A DNA stretch of 64,000 nt from the NCBI GenBank assembly GCA_018830485.1, contig JAHJRQ010000015.1, forward strand, positions 62,001-126,000. Reading direction: 5' to 3'. The translations under genes were made by a program, and so were the position numbers. Within the stretch, counting starts at the first letter, position 1; each line of letters starts with the position of its first letter. This DNA comes from Pseudomonadota bacterium (GTDB taxonomy: Bacteria > Desulfobacterota > Desulfobulbia > Desulfobulbales > Desulfurivibrionaceae). Under the pieces are notes generated by a model. That model did not search any database. It was not told where the DNA came from and was given only the letters and a program-made list of their open reading frames with translations. Below, piece after piece: positions 17,507 to 26,671 of this stretch.

Positions 17507-17551
17507 TAGACAGAATTCATTCAGGTATGGAGGAAGGTCAGATTCTGTCTA
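17507..17551. repeat. Perfect 10-bp inverted repeat upstream of the first cassette gene
   Basis: TAGACAGAAT at 17507-17516 and ATTCTGTCTA at 17542-17551, 25 bp apart, just before the HEPN-like gene. It could be an operator or an RNA hairpin in the leader; no integron attI is recognised here. Confidence 0.5.
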
Positions 17552-17769
17552 TTGTGCCTATAAATTCTGCATATTCATTTCACGCCACTTGATAACCTGC
17601 TGTTTCTTTAGCGTTAATTATTTTGGTGTCATGTGTAATCACAGTTTGACCTCAGGCAAAGACGGAAAAAGATTCATTGTGGTTCTTGGTTCACGTGAAT
17701 GGCTTACCCTATCAGATACAGCCTCTTTGGTGCAAACTCAAAAAACACAGCCCGGTTATCAGCCCATCG
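17552..17769. other. Non-coding stretch between cassette array and tns operon
   Basis: Where an integron would carry attI and a divergent integrase, nothing of the kind is seen. A rightward open frame begins at 17589 but lacks recognisable protein features and overlaps the tnsE end, so it is not called. Confidence 0.5.
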
Positions 17770-17808
17770 AAAAAAACCTGTTGCGGCAGAATGTCAACCG
17801 CAGACAGG
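17770..17808 (-). terminator. Intrinsic terminator of the tns operon
   Basis: On the minus strand a stem formed by CCTGTCTGCGG and CCGCAACAGG (one bulge) is followed directly by seven Ts, about 118 bp past the tnsE stop codon. It would end the leftward tnsA-E transcript before the cassette array. Confidence 0.75.
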
Positions 17809-17925
17809 GGGTCATTGATAAAAGAGTGGGGCTGAGTCACAAATCGTTGATGATTTGCATAATGGACGTTGCGAGAGGTCTTTCTAATTTTGCTCGCTCA
17901 TTATTTCTGCTTACGCCCGCCATTG

Positions 17926-19506
17926 TCAAAACAATCTCCGCCCCGCCCTCCACAGTCTCATTCCCCAGTTTTCCGAAGAGGATTTTGTGTGCTTTACAAG
18001 TTCGTACTTTCCTCCACTGAAAAGCGTTCTTAGTTCCCCCTTGTCCCAATGCCCTCCTCCCGCAATACATTTTTTCAGCAGATTTTCGGTAAATGCGGTG
18101 GCAGTGATGGATCCGCGCCTCGGCATCGTAAACAGAAGGGTCGAAATCCCATGATCGTCCCTTCCATCGACCTCCACTATGAAAAAACGCCGATTTGAGA
18201 ACGAAAAGCCCACCAGAACATATTGCCGCGGGCTACCGGAAATCTTAGGTATCTTGGGGAGACAGCAGCCTTCAGGGGCTTTCCCTTCGCAAAACGACAG
18301 GCTCGCCCCTTTGATGTAGGATAGGGCCTTAAATAACTTCCGAAAACCCCAAGAAACATCGCTCTCGGACTTGAACGGGGCAAATTCGACTGACGGTAGC
18401 TCCCCGCAGCCTGCCTCCTCGTAAAGAGTCCCATCCTTTGTAGAGACGTGCTCTATTCGTACCCCTCCGCCTCCAGAGCGATCTTCGCCTTGGCCATTTT
18501 CGTTTACTCTTTCCTGGACTTTGACCACCTCGATCCGCTGCGCAAAATCCGCAGTGGTGAAGTCGAGTCTCACCGCATAAGGAGCCGTAATCCCTTTCGG
18601 TGACTTTGGCTCCGGGTTAATGGCGGCTTCCTCTGGATCCTCCTTGGTCCTGCCTCTCCCGTTCCCCTTTTTTCCGCCTTCATATATTCTGAAACCGGGA
18701 TGTTCGCAAGTTAGGGTGGAAAAGGGCAGTCTAACAGCGGAACTGAACTGTTTTATTTCCAGGACCAGGATGGTTTTCTCGATTTTCATCCCCCTGACCA
18801 CCCAGCTACTGCCTGGGATGGCCGGCGGTTCGGCATGAAGCGGATGCGCATACCCCCCATCTCGCATGTTCTCCCCGCCGCCGTTAGAAGCGGAGACCCA
18901 AACCTTCTTCCATGCAGCCCGAAACTCCCCGTCAAAAAGGACTACGGCCATCCTTTTGATGACTTCGGTAGACAGGGAGGCGATGGCGACCCGTTCTGAG
19001 AACTTGAGATGAGCCTGGCCGTCCGTTAGGGAAGATGTACATATATCCGTGAAAAGATCCGGCCCGAGCAATTCGGCTGCCATCATTCTGTTGGGGGCGA
19101 AATAGGCCCGAATCACCTCCAGGCAGGGAACCACGATCCGCTCCCCGCGATTCCATATAACCACGCATTTCTCCCGAAGATTGAATCTCGTCCGCAGTTC
19201 ATACTGCCTTGGCACCGATATCGCATCGCAGATACTCACCTTCGGCGAGGAGCAGAACCGGATTTGCATCCGAGTGCCCAGATGGTTTGCCCCTGTCGGT
19301 TTGCCATCCCGGTAGGCACAGCCGAGACGAAAAGCAGGAAGTGCCCCCCAAGGCATGGCTAGGTCATGCAACGTGCCGTTCTCCCGCCGGAAGACAGCCT
19401 GCATCTGCCACTGTTTATGTTGCCCCGCATGGTAGGGCGACCGAAGCCAGTGAAGATAGACGTCTTCGTTCTTGTCAAAAGGCCAATCCTTAAATTTCAT
19501 ATCCAT
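17926..19506 (-). CDS. tnsE: TnsE-like target-selection protein
   Basis: 526 residues, close to the 538 of Tn7 TnsE, and last in a tnsA-B-C-D-E order identical to Tn7. In Tn7, TnsE contacts the sliding clamp and 3' recessed ends to steer insertion into replicating conjugal plasmids. The N-terminal segment (FKDWPFDKNEDVYLHWLRSPYHAGQHKQWQMQAVF) and C-terminal region (ISGSPRQYVLVGFSFSNRRFFIVEVDGRDDHGISTLLFT...GHWDKGELRTLFSGGKYELVKH) match my recollection of the TnsE family. Presence of both TnsD and TnsE means both classical target pathways are encoded. It begins 3 bp after tnsD. Confidence 0.85.
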   Translation of the reverse strand: MDMKFKDWPFDKNEDVYLHWLRSPYHAGQHKQWQMQAVFRRENGTLHDLAMPWGALPAFRLGCAYRDGKPTGANHLGTRMQIRFCSSPKVSICDAISVPRQYELRTRFNLREKCVVIWNRGERIVVPCLEVIRAYFAPNRMMAAELLGPDLFTDICTSSLTDGQAHLKFSERVAIASLSTEVIKRMAVVLFDGEFRAAWKKVWVSASNGGGENMRDGGYAHPLHAEPPAIPGSSWVVRGMKIEKTILVLEIKQFSSAVRLPFSTLTCEHPGFRIYEGGKKGNGRGRTKEDPEEAAINPEPKSPKGITAPYAVRLDFTTADFAQRIEVVKVQERVNENGQGEDRSGGGGVRIEHVSTKDGTLYEEAGCGELPSVEFAPFKSESDVSWGFRKLFKALSYIKGASLSFCEGKAPEGCCLPKIPKISGSPRQYVLVGFSFSNRRFFIVEVDGRDDHGISTLLFTMPRRGSITATAFTENLLKKCIAGGGHWDKGELRTLFSGGKYELVKHTKSSSENWGMRLWRAGRRLF

Positions 19507-19509
19507 GCA

Positions 19510-21375
19510 TCACCCCTCTTCAAATGCATAAATTATCCGCTCGATCTCGGCCGCGACGCTGGCGGGATATCCGGGCCGAAGATGCGCTTCGCGAACGATT
19601 CGCCAGGCCTCCAACGACTCTCCGCGCCGCAAGAGTTCTCTCTCCGCAAACCTCACGCGCCTAATCCCGAAGGCGGCCCTGGTCTCGATAACGCCTTCAA
19701 GACTCGTTCTTACTTGGGGGAGTTTGTCTATATTCCTTTGCAATATACCGAGCGCACCGAGCTTTTTGCCGATGGCGCTGATTGTGACGCGCACGGGTCT
19801 CCCAGGCGCGTAGCGGATGGCATGCGCGACAGGACCGACCCGGGCCCCGAGCTCGCGATCTCGGTCCGGCCAGTCAACCCGGCGTCCAGCAGTCCCCTTC
19901 CTGGACTTGACCGGAGGCAGATTCTCGATAAGCCATTTTCGATCGTTACGGTAAAGCCAGCAATAATCGGCTGAACCCAGCGTCCTAAGTTCTTTCCTTC
20001 CCTTTTGAGGATGTTTGGCCATGAGCGCATGCCAGCGCGTGCGGCGCTCAATCAGCGATTGCCCATCCTCAATAAAATTTTTCTCCTGTTGGCAGTCCGC
20101 CAGCCTGGCCAGGTAGCGAATTACTGTTTTCACATCCACGCCAAGGGAACGGGCGGTTGCCCTCAGGCTTTTCCCCTCCTTTTCTGCAAGGCGGATCAAT
20201 TCCGCCTCCCACGCCGAACCGACTTCCAGGATTTTTCCCCTCCGAAACTTGTCGCTACGTTCCCGGTCAGGGCCAGTCCTGGCATAGTTGAAACCACATG
20301 AACAGTAAAAATGACCGACCGGCTCTCCCGTTTCACAATTCCTGGAGATGACGCATCTGCGGACAACTGCCTGCCGGTAATGGGATACTGCAGGATTAAG
20401 GCAAGGCCACGGGCCTCTTCCAAAGGGACGGTTTTCAGGAACGCTGGTGCAGAAAAATTCCTCAAGCCCTGCCCCAAAGAAATGGATCAAAAGGATGTGC
20501 CGGAGAGGATGGCTCGCCTTTCGCGGCTTGCGCACAATTCTATTCAGCCAATTATCCTGAGAGCCGATGTCTATGCGGCAGTGGATTTGCTCCAGAAAGC
20601 AATTCCCGTAATATGCGGTAAACCCCTCCAGAAACTCGCGCTGAGCCACCCGTCCGGAATAGCTCGCAAGGTCCATCTGCCGGAGGTGATGCAGATACTT
20701 TTTCCGAAGAAAGAAAAGTCCGGGACTTTCGGTCTCCGGATGGCTGAGCAGCCAAGCCACCGAACGGGTTATTTCCCGGCAGTGTTGGAAATACCTCTCG
20801 TAAGGTTGCGGAAGGTATTTCCCGTTGGGTTCGGGAGCGGCAACGAAGGCGTGCTTATTCTGAGGGGCGGCGGTCGGAACATCGCTTTCGCAAAGCCATA
20901 CCTCGTGTCTATGGCAAAGCAGGGCTCCGGCCGCCTGATGGCTTCTGTGCCAGTAAGGTTCCCCGTACTGACTCTCGTCAGCAGCGAGACACTCTGGGCA
21001 AAACCTAAGATACCGGGGCGCTGGAACGCTGCTAGCCATGATACCCATGGCCATGTGAATGCCGCCCCCGTGGGTGGAGCCCTTCATCCAGGCAATCATC
21101 TTGTCAACCCGATTCCTTGGCAAGAAGGGGCTATAGAGCGGAAGGAGGGTATTTTCCTTGATCAGGCGATCAACTGTGGTGAGGGTGCCGGCAGGGAGCT
21201 GCCTTCGTAGGCAATCCAAGCGGTTTGGCAGATCTACCACTGCGCTGGCGGTGGTAGACCCGACAAGATCCTTCATGGTGGCTTTAATGCTCAGATTTCC
21301 GCTTCTTCGATGGTAACGGGCGCAGGCGCTATAGAGCATCTCGTCCGGATATAATGCCGGGAAAAATGCGAGCAT
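19510..21375 (-). CDS. tnsD: TnsD/TniQ target-selection protein for attTn7
   Basis: 621 residues, longer than Tn7 TnsD (508). The N-terminal TniQ domain begins FPALYPDEMLYSACARYHRRSG and holds a CCCH zinc site: Cys126, Cys129, Cys154 and His157 in RFCPEC...LCHRH, a spacing equal to that of Tn7 TnsD. A helix-turn-helix-like stretch (GKSLRATARSLGVDVKTVIRYLARLA) lies past the middle. The element's position just downstream of glmS is what TnsD-directed insertion predicts: TnsD binds the glmS 3' end and recruits TnsC. The extra C-terminal sequence may strengthen glmS recognition. Confidence 0.92.
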   Translation of the reverse strand: MLAFFPALYPDEMLYSACARYHRRSGNLSIKATMKDLVGSTTASAVVDLPNRLDCLRRQLPAGTLTTVDRLIKENTLLPLYSPFLPRNRVDKMIAWMKGSTHGGGIHMAMGIMASSVPAPRYLRFCPECLAADESQYGEPYWHRSHQAAGALLCHRHEVWLCESDVPTAAPQNKHAFVAAPEPNGKYLPQPYERYFQHCREITRSVAWLLSHPETESPGLFFLRKKYLHHLRQMDLASYSGRVAQREFLEGFTAYYGNCFLEQIHCRIDIGSQDNWLNRIVRKPRKASHPLRHILLIHFFGAGLEEFFCTSVPENRPFGRGPWPCLNPAVSHYRQAVVRRCVISRNCETGEPVGHFYCSCGFNYARTGPDRERSDKFRRGKILEVGSAWEAELIRLAEKEGKSLRATARSLGVDVKTVIRYLARLADCQQEKNFIEDGQSLIERRTRWHALMAKHPQKGRKELRTLGSADYCWLYRNDRKWLIENLPPVKSRKGTAGRRVDWPDRDRELGARVGPVAHAIRYAPGRPVRVTISAIGKKLGALGILQRNIDKLPQVRTSLEGVIETRAAFGIRRVRFAERELLRRGESLEAWRIVREAHLRPGYPASVAAEIERIIYAFEEG

Positions 21376-21377
21376 GG

Positions 21378-23102
21378 TTATGGAACTCCCGCAGCCAGGA
21401 ATTCCTCGGCAGACTTAATGACTCCGGCGGCCTTCAATGCATCGTATGGAGATGTTTCCTTGGCGGCCTTTGCGACGATCTCTCGCAGGTCGCCGCTGAG
21501 TGAAACGACCTTCAGTCTTTTTTTCTTCTCCTGAGGGTTCGCTTTTTCCTCGACGTTCGCCTTCTTCAGGGCCGTTTCCTCCGCGGCAAGGCGAAAGGCC
21601 TCACTGCCTGCAAGCCTTAGGTCCGTCTCGGCGGCGAAACGGCGACAAGCGGACTGGGCGCTCCTTACCGCGATTTCCGGGGCGTATCCAGCCTGGACGA
21701 TTAAGGCGGCGAGTTGCTCTTCTGGAGATTCCCCTAGCCCTTCTTCATCCGCCTCGGCTACTGCAACTTGATTTCGCAAGGTGTTTAAGGTTCCCTGCAG
21801 GGACACCCGGCCTAGAGCTTTCCGAAAATGATCCTGTAGCAGGTTTCCGGGCAGGCCAATGTCCGAGATATCCTTCAGCGCCTCCAAATCGCCCATCCGA
21901 AGGGCTTTGAGGATCGGAGCAACTGCCGTAAGATTCTCCCGGGCGAGCACCCTGATCAGAGGCGGTGTTATCCTTTCCGTTTTATCCTTTGAGCCGATCA
22001 CCTCCCATTGCGCCAGCATGTAGAGCTTGGTCGCAATGTCCAGGATTCCCTGCGACTCCTCATAGATTACCTTCTTTAACGACGGCTCCAGGGGAGTCGG
22101 AACGGCGGTCCACTGGTAACGCCAGACACGCTCGATAAAATAGTCCCAAATTTGGTCCTCGGCGAAATTGTGCATGAGTACATCACCTTGCCCGGTGGTC
22201 CTCCGGGCAAGGGAGAACTCCTTGGTGAACAGGCCAAAGGCCTTATAGGTTCCCATGATGACGACAGGCACACCGATGGTGTTGGTCAGCTGGACGAAGA
22301 AATTGAGCAGCAGGTTTGAATTGTCCTTTTGGGCGCCCCGCAGGCGCTGGATCTCATCAATCACCAGGACGCCCAGCCCGACGTTTGCCGCGATTATGGC
22401 GATGATGGGCATTAGGTCGTTGGCGGTCCGTCTCTGGTTGGCATACTTTTCCGCGTAGCGGGTTCCCAGGAGCCGATCAATCGCATGAAAAAAGCTGCTG
22501 CACAGACCTCTCGGAGACCCATCATAGGGGCAGTCGAGTTTGAGCCATACCAATTGCTGCTGATCGAAGGGACCTCCGTTGTACTCCCGGTGGGTAATAA
22601 CCTGAGGGAGGAGGGAAAGGATGCTCTCAATGAGCGTCGACTTCCCGACCCCGCTGGCGCCGATGATCGAAAATCCGGCCGCGGTCGACCGGATTGTGGG
22701 TGTGTAGGGATAGGATGAGCCCCGATTCCAGTCGAGATCTGGGAACCCTGCCTGAATCTGTTTGACCCACTCGGCCGAGAGAGGATTTCGCGCAAGATAC
22801 CCGTTTCGGATCATCCGGGAGAACTTCTGCTCTATCTCAAGGTATTCTGGCAAAGGAACGACGATGTTTTGAATTCTCTGAACTGCGTTCAATCTGCGCA
22901 ACGCGGGAAGGGTTCTCTCGGCTTCCGAATAGGCCGGCATCCGCCTCAGCAAGCTGCCGGCTTTTTCCGGAGACAATTCCTGCGGCAACGATTCGATAAA
23001 ACAGTTGTGGCGATAGAGGGGCTCTTCGCTCTCCTGATAGATGGCATTTACCCTATTGCCGATAAGGAAATGCCCAAGTTCCCGGCCCCCCGCCTTTCTC
23101 AT
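21378..23102 (-). CDS. tnsC: TnsC AAA+ transposition regulator
   Basis: 574 residues (Tn7 TnsC 555). The Walker A motif GASGVGKST is at 148-156 and Walker B is in GLGVLVIDEIQRLRGAQ, followed by a sensor-1 region VVIMGTYKAF. TnsC links target-bound TnsD or TnsE to the TnsA/TnsB transposase and provides target immunity. The start overlaps the tnsB stop in an ATGA arrangement. The charged C-terminal tail is expected to activate TnsA/B. Confidence 0.93.
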   Translation of the reverse strand: MRKAGGRELGHFLIGNRVNAIYQESEEPLYRHNCFIESLPQELSPEKAGSLLRRMPAYSEAERTLPALRRLNAVQRIQNIVVPLPEYLEIEQKFSRMIRNGYLARNPLSAEWVKQIQAGFPDLDWNRGSSYPYTPTIRSTAAGFSIIGASGVGKSTLIESILSLLPQVITHREYNGGPFDQQQLVWLKLDCPYDGSPRGLCSSFFHAIDRLLGTRYAEKYANQRRTANDLMPIIAIIAANVGLGVLVIDEIQRLRGAQKDNSNLLLNFFVQLTNTIGVPVVIMGTYKAFGLFTKEFSLARRTTGQGDVLMHNFAEDQIWDYFIERVWRYQWTAVPTPLEPSLKKVIYEESQGILDIATKLYMLAQWEVIGSKDKTERITPPLIRVLARENLTAVAPILKALRMGDLEALKDISDIGLPGNLLQDHFRKALGRVSLQGTLNTLRNQVAVAEADEEGLGESPEEQLAALIVQAGYAPEIAVRSAQSACRRFAAETDLRLAGSEAFRLAAEETALKKANVEEKANPQEKKKRLKVVSLSGDLREIVAKAAKETSPYDALKAAGVIKSAEEFLAAGVP

Positions 23103-25312
23103 GGCTGTTCCTCCTCGCCATCGGCTTTTAATATGTCGAGGAAGTCCTTTCGCTTGGCCGAGGACGAGGCTTTGACACTCGTTTCCCCCTTGGCCAGGGG
23201 AAGCAAGGTTCCAGGCGTGCCGCAGTGCCGTTCGGCCCGCAAGTCGAACGCCTCGTCCCGACGATTGAGCTTCTTTTCCTCGGCTCGGTTGTCACGAATC
23301 CCTTTCAGGCGCTGATTGTTACTCTGTTTCTGGGGGCCCGATTCCTCCTTCATCTTGGCGGCCTCCGCTTTTATGGCCGCGACCTGTGCCCGCAACGCGG
23401 CATCGGACTGCAGCCGCCGGCCTTCATGCTGCTGGGACTTCAACTTGTTAAGAGCAAAGAAATCGAGCACCTCTTCCAGCATCACGCCGTTGAATCGTTC
23501 TTCGTCCGGCAAAAGAGTGCAGGGATCGAAACTGCTGCTGTCGCTTGCGCGCAGATAGATGACTTCCATACTGCGGGGGTCATACGAGACCGGAACGGTC
23601 CAGGTTCCCTCGCTTCGCGCACGGACGTACCATTGCTCCCGGAGTGCCCGGGCTGTCGTATAATGGACGCCCTGAAACCGAATCCCCTTGGGGGTAACGG
23701 TTGCCGATCCGGTCGGCATTAGATTCAGCCGGATGGTTTCCAGGCTCTTCTCACGCAAGTGGCCGCCCCGGTTGCCAATGCCCCATTCCCACAGATTGAC
23801 GGGGATTTTAGGTACGTCGTCGGCAATCATATCCCTGTCCAGCGGATATTCCTCAACCCGATGATGGAGATTATATTTAATCACCGTAAGAATAATGATC
23901 TTGGTGAACTGGCGAAGGTCAAGAGTGGCATCCAGACGGTGGTCGGGGTCTCCTCTTTCGCGTTTCCTCACCGCCCCGGGAAGCCAGTGGATGCTTTTCA
24001 GGTTCGCCCGCCGGAACATCTGCTCCACAATCCCTTTCCAGTCCGCCCGGTATGGAGGGCAATTGGCAACGCGGATATCCAGGGAATCGGCAAGGCTATC
24101 GGAATCAAGTCCCAAAAGCTCTCCCCGGTCTCCGAGGATCATTTCGGGAAGATACCGGCACGGCCAAGCCTCGGAGTCAATTTCAACGTCATACTCCGAG
24201 CAGAACGACACCTTGTCGGTAGTAGCGTTGGCGAGCGCCATCATCGCACCTACCCAGCTCGGCCCCTCAAGTCCCACATAAATTCCCGCTACCATTCGGC
24301 TAAACACATCGACGACGAAATAGATCACGGGCCTGCCGATGATCCAGTTGCGGTTGAGGGTGCTGACCAGGTAGACATCCCCGATAGTGGCATCGATTTG
24401 GAAGATGGACCCCGGGCCGAAAGCCATCTGGGTCGAGTTGCCCAGTATAGGCCGGCTTTTCAATAAATATCTCTTTTCTCCTCGCCTCGAGACGATCGAG
24501 TGGGTCAGATCCCGTTCTTTGAGGTGCCAATAGCGGAATTGCTGAAAGGAAGGAAGCTGGGAGGCCGGGGGAAGGACCGGGACACTGACCCCGCCCTCGT
24601 TCCGGTAGCCCATGTTAAAATGCTTGTCGATCATGAGATCGTAGGCGCGCCGAAGGGGATTTCCCTCTTTGGTGTTGTAATAAAGATCGGTGGAAATTCT
24701 GAAAATCTTATGGAGTTCTTCGTCTACGTTAACGCCGACATACTCCGGGTCGAGCTGCAGGATATTGCGCGGCCTGCCCCTTTTGGGCTGGTCGGGGCGG
24801 CACTCCTTGATGAGCCGATCCTTTCCGGGGCCGCCGCAGTTTTTGTACGCCGGAAGCAAAGCGTGCTTGATCTTCCCTCCCCGCCAGAAGCGTTTGAGCT
24901 GTCTGTAGACCTCCTTCGGCGTGACCTTGAATTGTTCCGCCGCCTTCCGGACCAAAGGCCCCCTCTGTTCCTCTAGGTAAATCCCTGGCTCAACCGCCAC
25001 CAAGTCACGGATGATCTCCCAGGCTCTCTCCATTCGGTCCTTGTGCTTGTGAAGAAAAGCCGGATCCGGCATGGCGAGCTGCGCAAAGGGATCGATCTTA
25101 CGGCGGAAGGCTTGGCCACCCGCGATTGCCGCCTCCAGTTCCGAACCTCGTTTCCAAACGGGAAGCGGGAGCGAGACAGCATCGGAAACCGAAACAACGA
25201 CGACCTGCTCCCCGGCATTGTCCGTCCAGAGCACCCTTTCCAGGCGCTGCGTGGCGTCGCCTTCCACCGGAATCCATTCGATCAGGGTATTGATAGCAAG
25301 GAGGCGGTTCAT
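23099..25312 (-). CDS. tnsB: TnsB DDE transposase
   Basis: 737 residues (Tn7 TnsB 702). The RNase H-like catalytic core is visible: first Asp in FQIDATIGDVYLV, second Asp in EMILGDRGELLG, and Glu in DWKGIVEQMFRR. The N-terminal part carries DNA-binding helices that should recognise the 20-bp end sites. The ATG at 25312 (MNRLLAINTL) overlaps the tnsA stop as ATGA, which decides the start; the long upstream extension in this frame is tnsA read out of frame. TnsB cuts the 3' ends and joins them to the target. Confidence 0.93.
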   Translation of the reverse strand: MNRLLAINTLIEWIPVEGDATQRLERVLWTDNAGEQVVVVSVSDAVSLPLPVWKRGSELEAAIAGGQAFRRKIDPFAQLAMPDPAFLHKHKDRMERAWEIIRDLVAVEPGIYLEEQRGPLVRKAAEQFKVTPKEVYRQLKRFWRGGKIKHALLPAYKNCGGPGKDRLIKECRPDQPKRGRPRNILQLDPEYVGVNVDEELHKIFRISTDLYYNTKEGNPLRRAYDLMIDKHFNMGYRNEGGVSVPVLPPASQLPSFQQFRYWHLKERDLTHSIVSRRGEKRYLLKSRPILGNSTQMAFGPGSIFQIDATIGDVYLVSTLNRNWIIGRPVIYFVVDVFSRMVAGIYVGLEGPSWVGAMMALANATTDKVSFCSEYDVEIDSEAWPCRYLPEMILGDRGELLGLDSDSLADSLDIRVANCPPYRADWKGIVEQMFRRANLKSIHWLPGAVRKRERGDPDHRLDATLDLRQFTKIIILTVIKYNLHHRVEEYPLDRDMIADDVPKIPVNLWEWGIGNRGGHLREKSLETIRLNLMPTGSATVTPKGIRFQGVHYTTARALREQWYVRARSEGTWTVPVSYDPRSMEVIYLRASDSSSFDPCTLLPDEERFNGVMLEEVLDFFALNKLKSQQHEGRRLQSDAALRAQVAAIKAEAAKMKEESGPQKQSNNQRLKGIRDNRAEEKKLNRRDEAFDLRAERHCGTPGTLLPLAKGETSVKASSSAKRKDFLDILKADGEEEQP

Positions 25313-26136
25313 GCACTGTGCTCCTGCTCGATTGGATGTCCGGCCACCCTCGCGACACGCAGGGGCTTGTCGGTTGCGATCACTTTTGTCATGTCCACCG
25401 TCCAGCGTCCGGATGCAATGAGGTGCCTGACGACCCACAGGCCCGAACCCGCATTCAGCCCCAGGGCGTGGTCGATCGCAAGAGCGGCATGCGCCAAAGA
25501 CTCCCGTGGGTTTTCGGTGATCAGGCCGTACAAAGCCGCCTCGGCCTGAGAGATAATCTGAGGCGTGAGTCCTGGAGAACTTGCAATGTCTGCGGATGAG
25601 TGGACCCATTCGACATACTCGGCCACGGCCTTTGGAATATCCAATTCCGTGACGATCCCCCAATCGACTTTCCGCTCTGCCCAGTAGGTCCGCTCGATCT
25701 CCAACTTTTCCAGGACCCGCTTGCTGCCGAGATCCTGGCTCATCTTCACGGACCGGGCCACCATGACGCTTCTTCCTTCGGAGAGAAGGTCGACAAGAAA
25801 GTCGGTGGTCATGATTGTGAATTCTTTGGTTTTTGGGTCTGTGGGATGCCTGACGCCGAGCCGCTCGGAGATCATCGTAGTGTCCTCGATCGGCAGGGGG
25901 AACTGTTCGCGGATGTCGACGACGAGAGAGGACCAGTCAAGCAGGTAGAAGTAATTCTTCTCGAGATTCGAGAGGAAGTGGTGAACGCGGCTTGTCGTCC
26001 ACCCCTTGATTCGGTGGGAGAGCCCGCGTGAAGGGACTTCGCGAACCGTCAAGAATGGTTTGTATTTTTCACCATGCCCATGACCGCGGCCTTGCTTAAG
26101 CTTTCTGTCCGCGCTGGTTATCTTGCGACGTGGCAT
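25309..26136 (-). CDS. tnsA: TnsA 5'-end endonuclease of the transposase
   Basis: 275 residues (Tn7 TnsA 273). The restriction-enzyme-like active site is complete: Glu59 in FLSNLEKNYF, Asp112 in IMTTDFLVDL and Lys131 in ARSVKMSQ, nearly the same spacing as Glu63, Asp114 and Lys132 of Tn7 TnsA. A C-terminal winged-helix region would contact TnsC. TnsA cuts the 5' ends, making transposition cut-and-paste rather than copy-in. It is the first gene of the operon; a hairpin separates it from a small gene upstream. Confidence 0.93.
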   Translation of the reverse strand: MPRRKITSADRKLKQGRGHGHGEKYKPFLTVREVPSRGLSHRIKGWTTSRVHHFLSNLEKNYFYLLDWSSLVVDIREQFPLPIEDTTMISERLGVRHPTDPKTKEFTIMTTDFLVDLLSEGRSVMVARSVKMSQDLGSKRVLEKLEIERTYWAERKVDWGIVTELDIPKAVAEYVEWVHSSADIASSPGLTPQIISQAEAALYGLITENPRESLAHAALAIDHALGLNAGSGLWVVRHLIASGRWTVDMTKVIATDKPLRVARVAGHPIEQEHSA

Positions 26137-26205
26137 ACCGATTCCTTTTGTTGGGGGAGCGGCTCCCGAGACGGGAATTTGGCTGAGCGGCGGCGAATTA
26201 GAAAC

Positions 26206-26232
26206 GGGCGAGCCTTCCCGGAAGACTCGCCC
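26206..26232 (-). terminator. Hairpin between small ORF and tnsA
   Basis: GGGCGAG-C-CTTCC pairs with GGAAG-A-CTCGCCC, a stem of about 12 bp with one mismatch, 10 bp past the stop of the 61-aa gene. Few Ts follow, so it may be an inefficient or Rho-assisted terminator that insulates tnsA. Confidence 0.5.
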
Positions 26233-26241
26233 GCCACGCTG

Positions 26242-26427
26242 TTACTTTTCCTTGCGCACACCTTTGAAGGGCTTATCGTCCGCTTTCTGGTCAATAAACT
26301 GTCCTGTCCCGGTATCCCGCTTTACCCACCGATCATTCTGCGGATTGTAGGTCTGGGAACGGTCTTTTACCGCGCCGATCCGGTGGCCATCACCGACTGG
26401 GGGATTTTTCGCCATCTTTGCCATCAC
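26242..26427 (-). CDS. Small conserved basic protein (MAKNP... type), unknown function
   Basis: About 57-61 residues with the pattern VGDGHRIGAVKDRSQTYNP...WVKRDTGTGQFIDQKADDKPFKGVRKEK. Similar small basic proteins with a G-A-V-x-D-R-S-Q core and a K-R-D-x-x-T-G-x-F ending are, from memory, scattered in many bacterial genomes without known role. A strong ribosome site AAAGGAGGTG precedes; the first in-frame codon is GTG, but either of two following ATGs could be used. It lies between the sigma-like gene and tnsA. Confidence 0.6.
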   Translation of the reverse strand: MMAKMAKNPPVGDGHRIGAVKDRSQTYNPQNDRWVKRDTGTGQFIDQKADDKPFKGVRKEK

Positions 26428-26671
26428 CTCCTTTCGCTTAAATTTTTCTTCTTATGTTCTTTTGCCGGGCTACTTCCAAAATTTGCCGCCGCGATTATTT
26501 TTTTGCGGATTGTCTGTTCAGGGACCGGTCAGCCTGGGGGCTTTATTCGATTGACCTCTTGGTTGTTCTTTGCCAATGTGTCTTATTGTTTTAGTTTCAA
26601 CTATGAAGCCTGATTTCCGTCCCGAACGGCAATTTCCCTGGCCGGGGCGGCATATATTTAAAGGGAGTCCC
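26428..26671. promoter_or_regulatory. Divergent intergenic region between small ORF and sigma-factor gene
   Basis: About 240 bp, AT-rich, separating the leftward small gene and tns operon from the rightward sigma-like operon. It is expected to hold divergent promoters. No TnsB-type site is seen, so it is not a transposon end even though it is next to tnsA. Confidence 0.4.

Noticed and set aside
17502-17925. A missing integron integrase or attI
   Set aside because: No tyrosine recombinase frame or attI-like motif could be found; the array is treated as integrase-less.
17589-18020. Rightward 143-codon open frame over the tns terminator
   Set aside because: It overlaps the tnsE 3' end and a good terminator, and has no recognisable protein pattern.
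17926-26136. A CRISPR-associated transposon (CAST)
   Set aside because: No Cas12k or Cascade genes and no array; TnsD and TnsE are present and the site is classical attTn7.
26137-26671. A possible second transposon right end beside tnsA
   Set aside because: No CCAACTTTATT-like site or TGT/ACA terminus was found; the true right end is next to glmS with a matching duplication.
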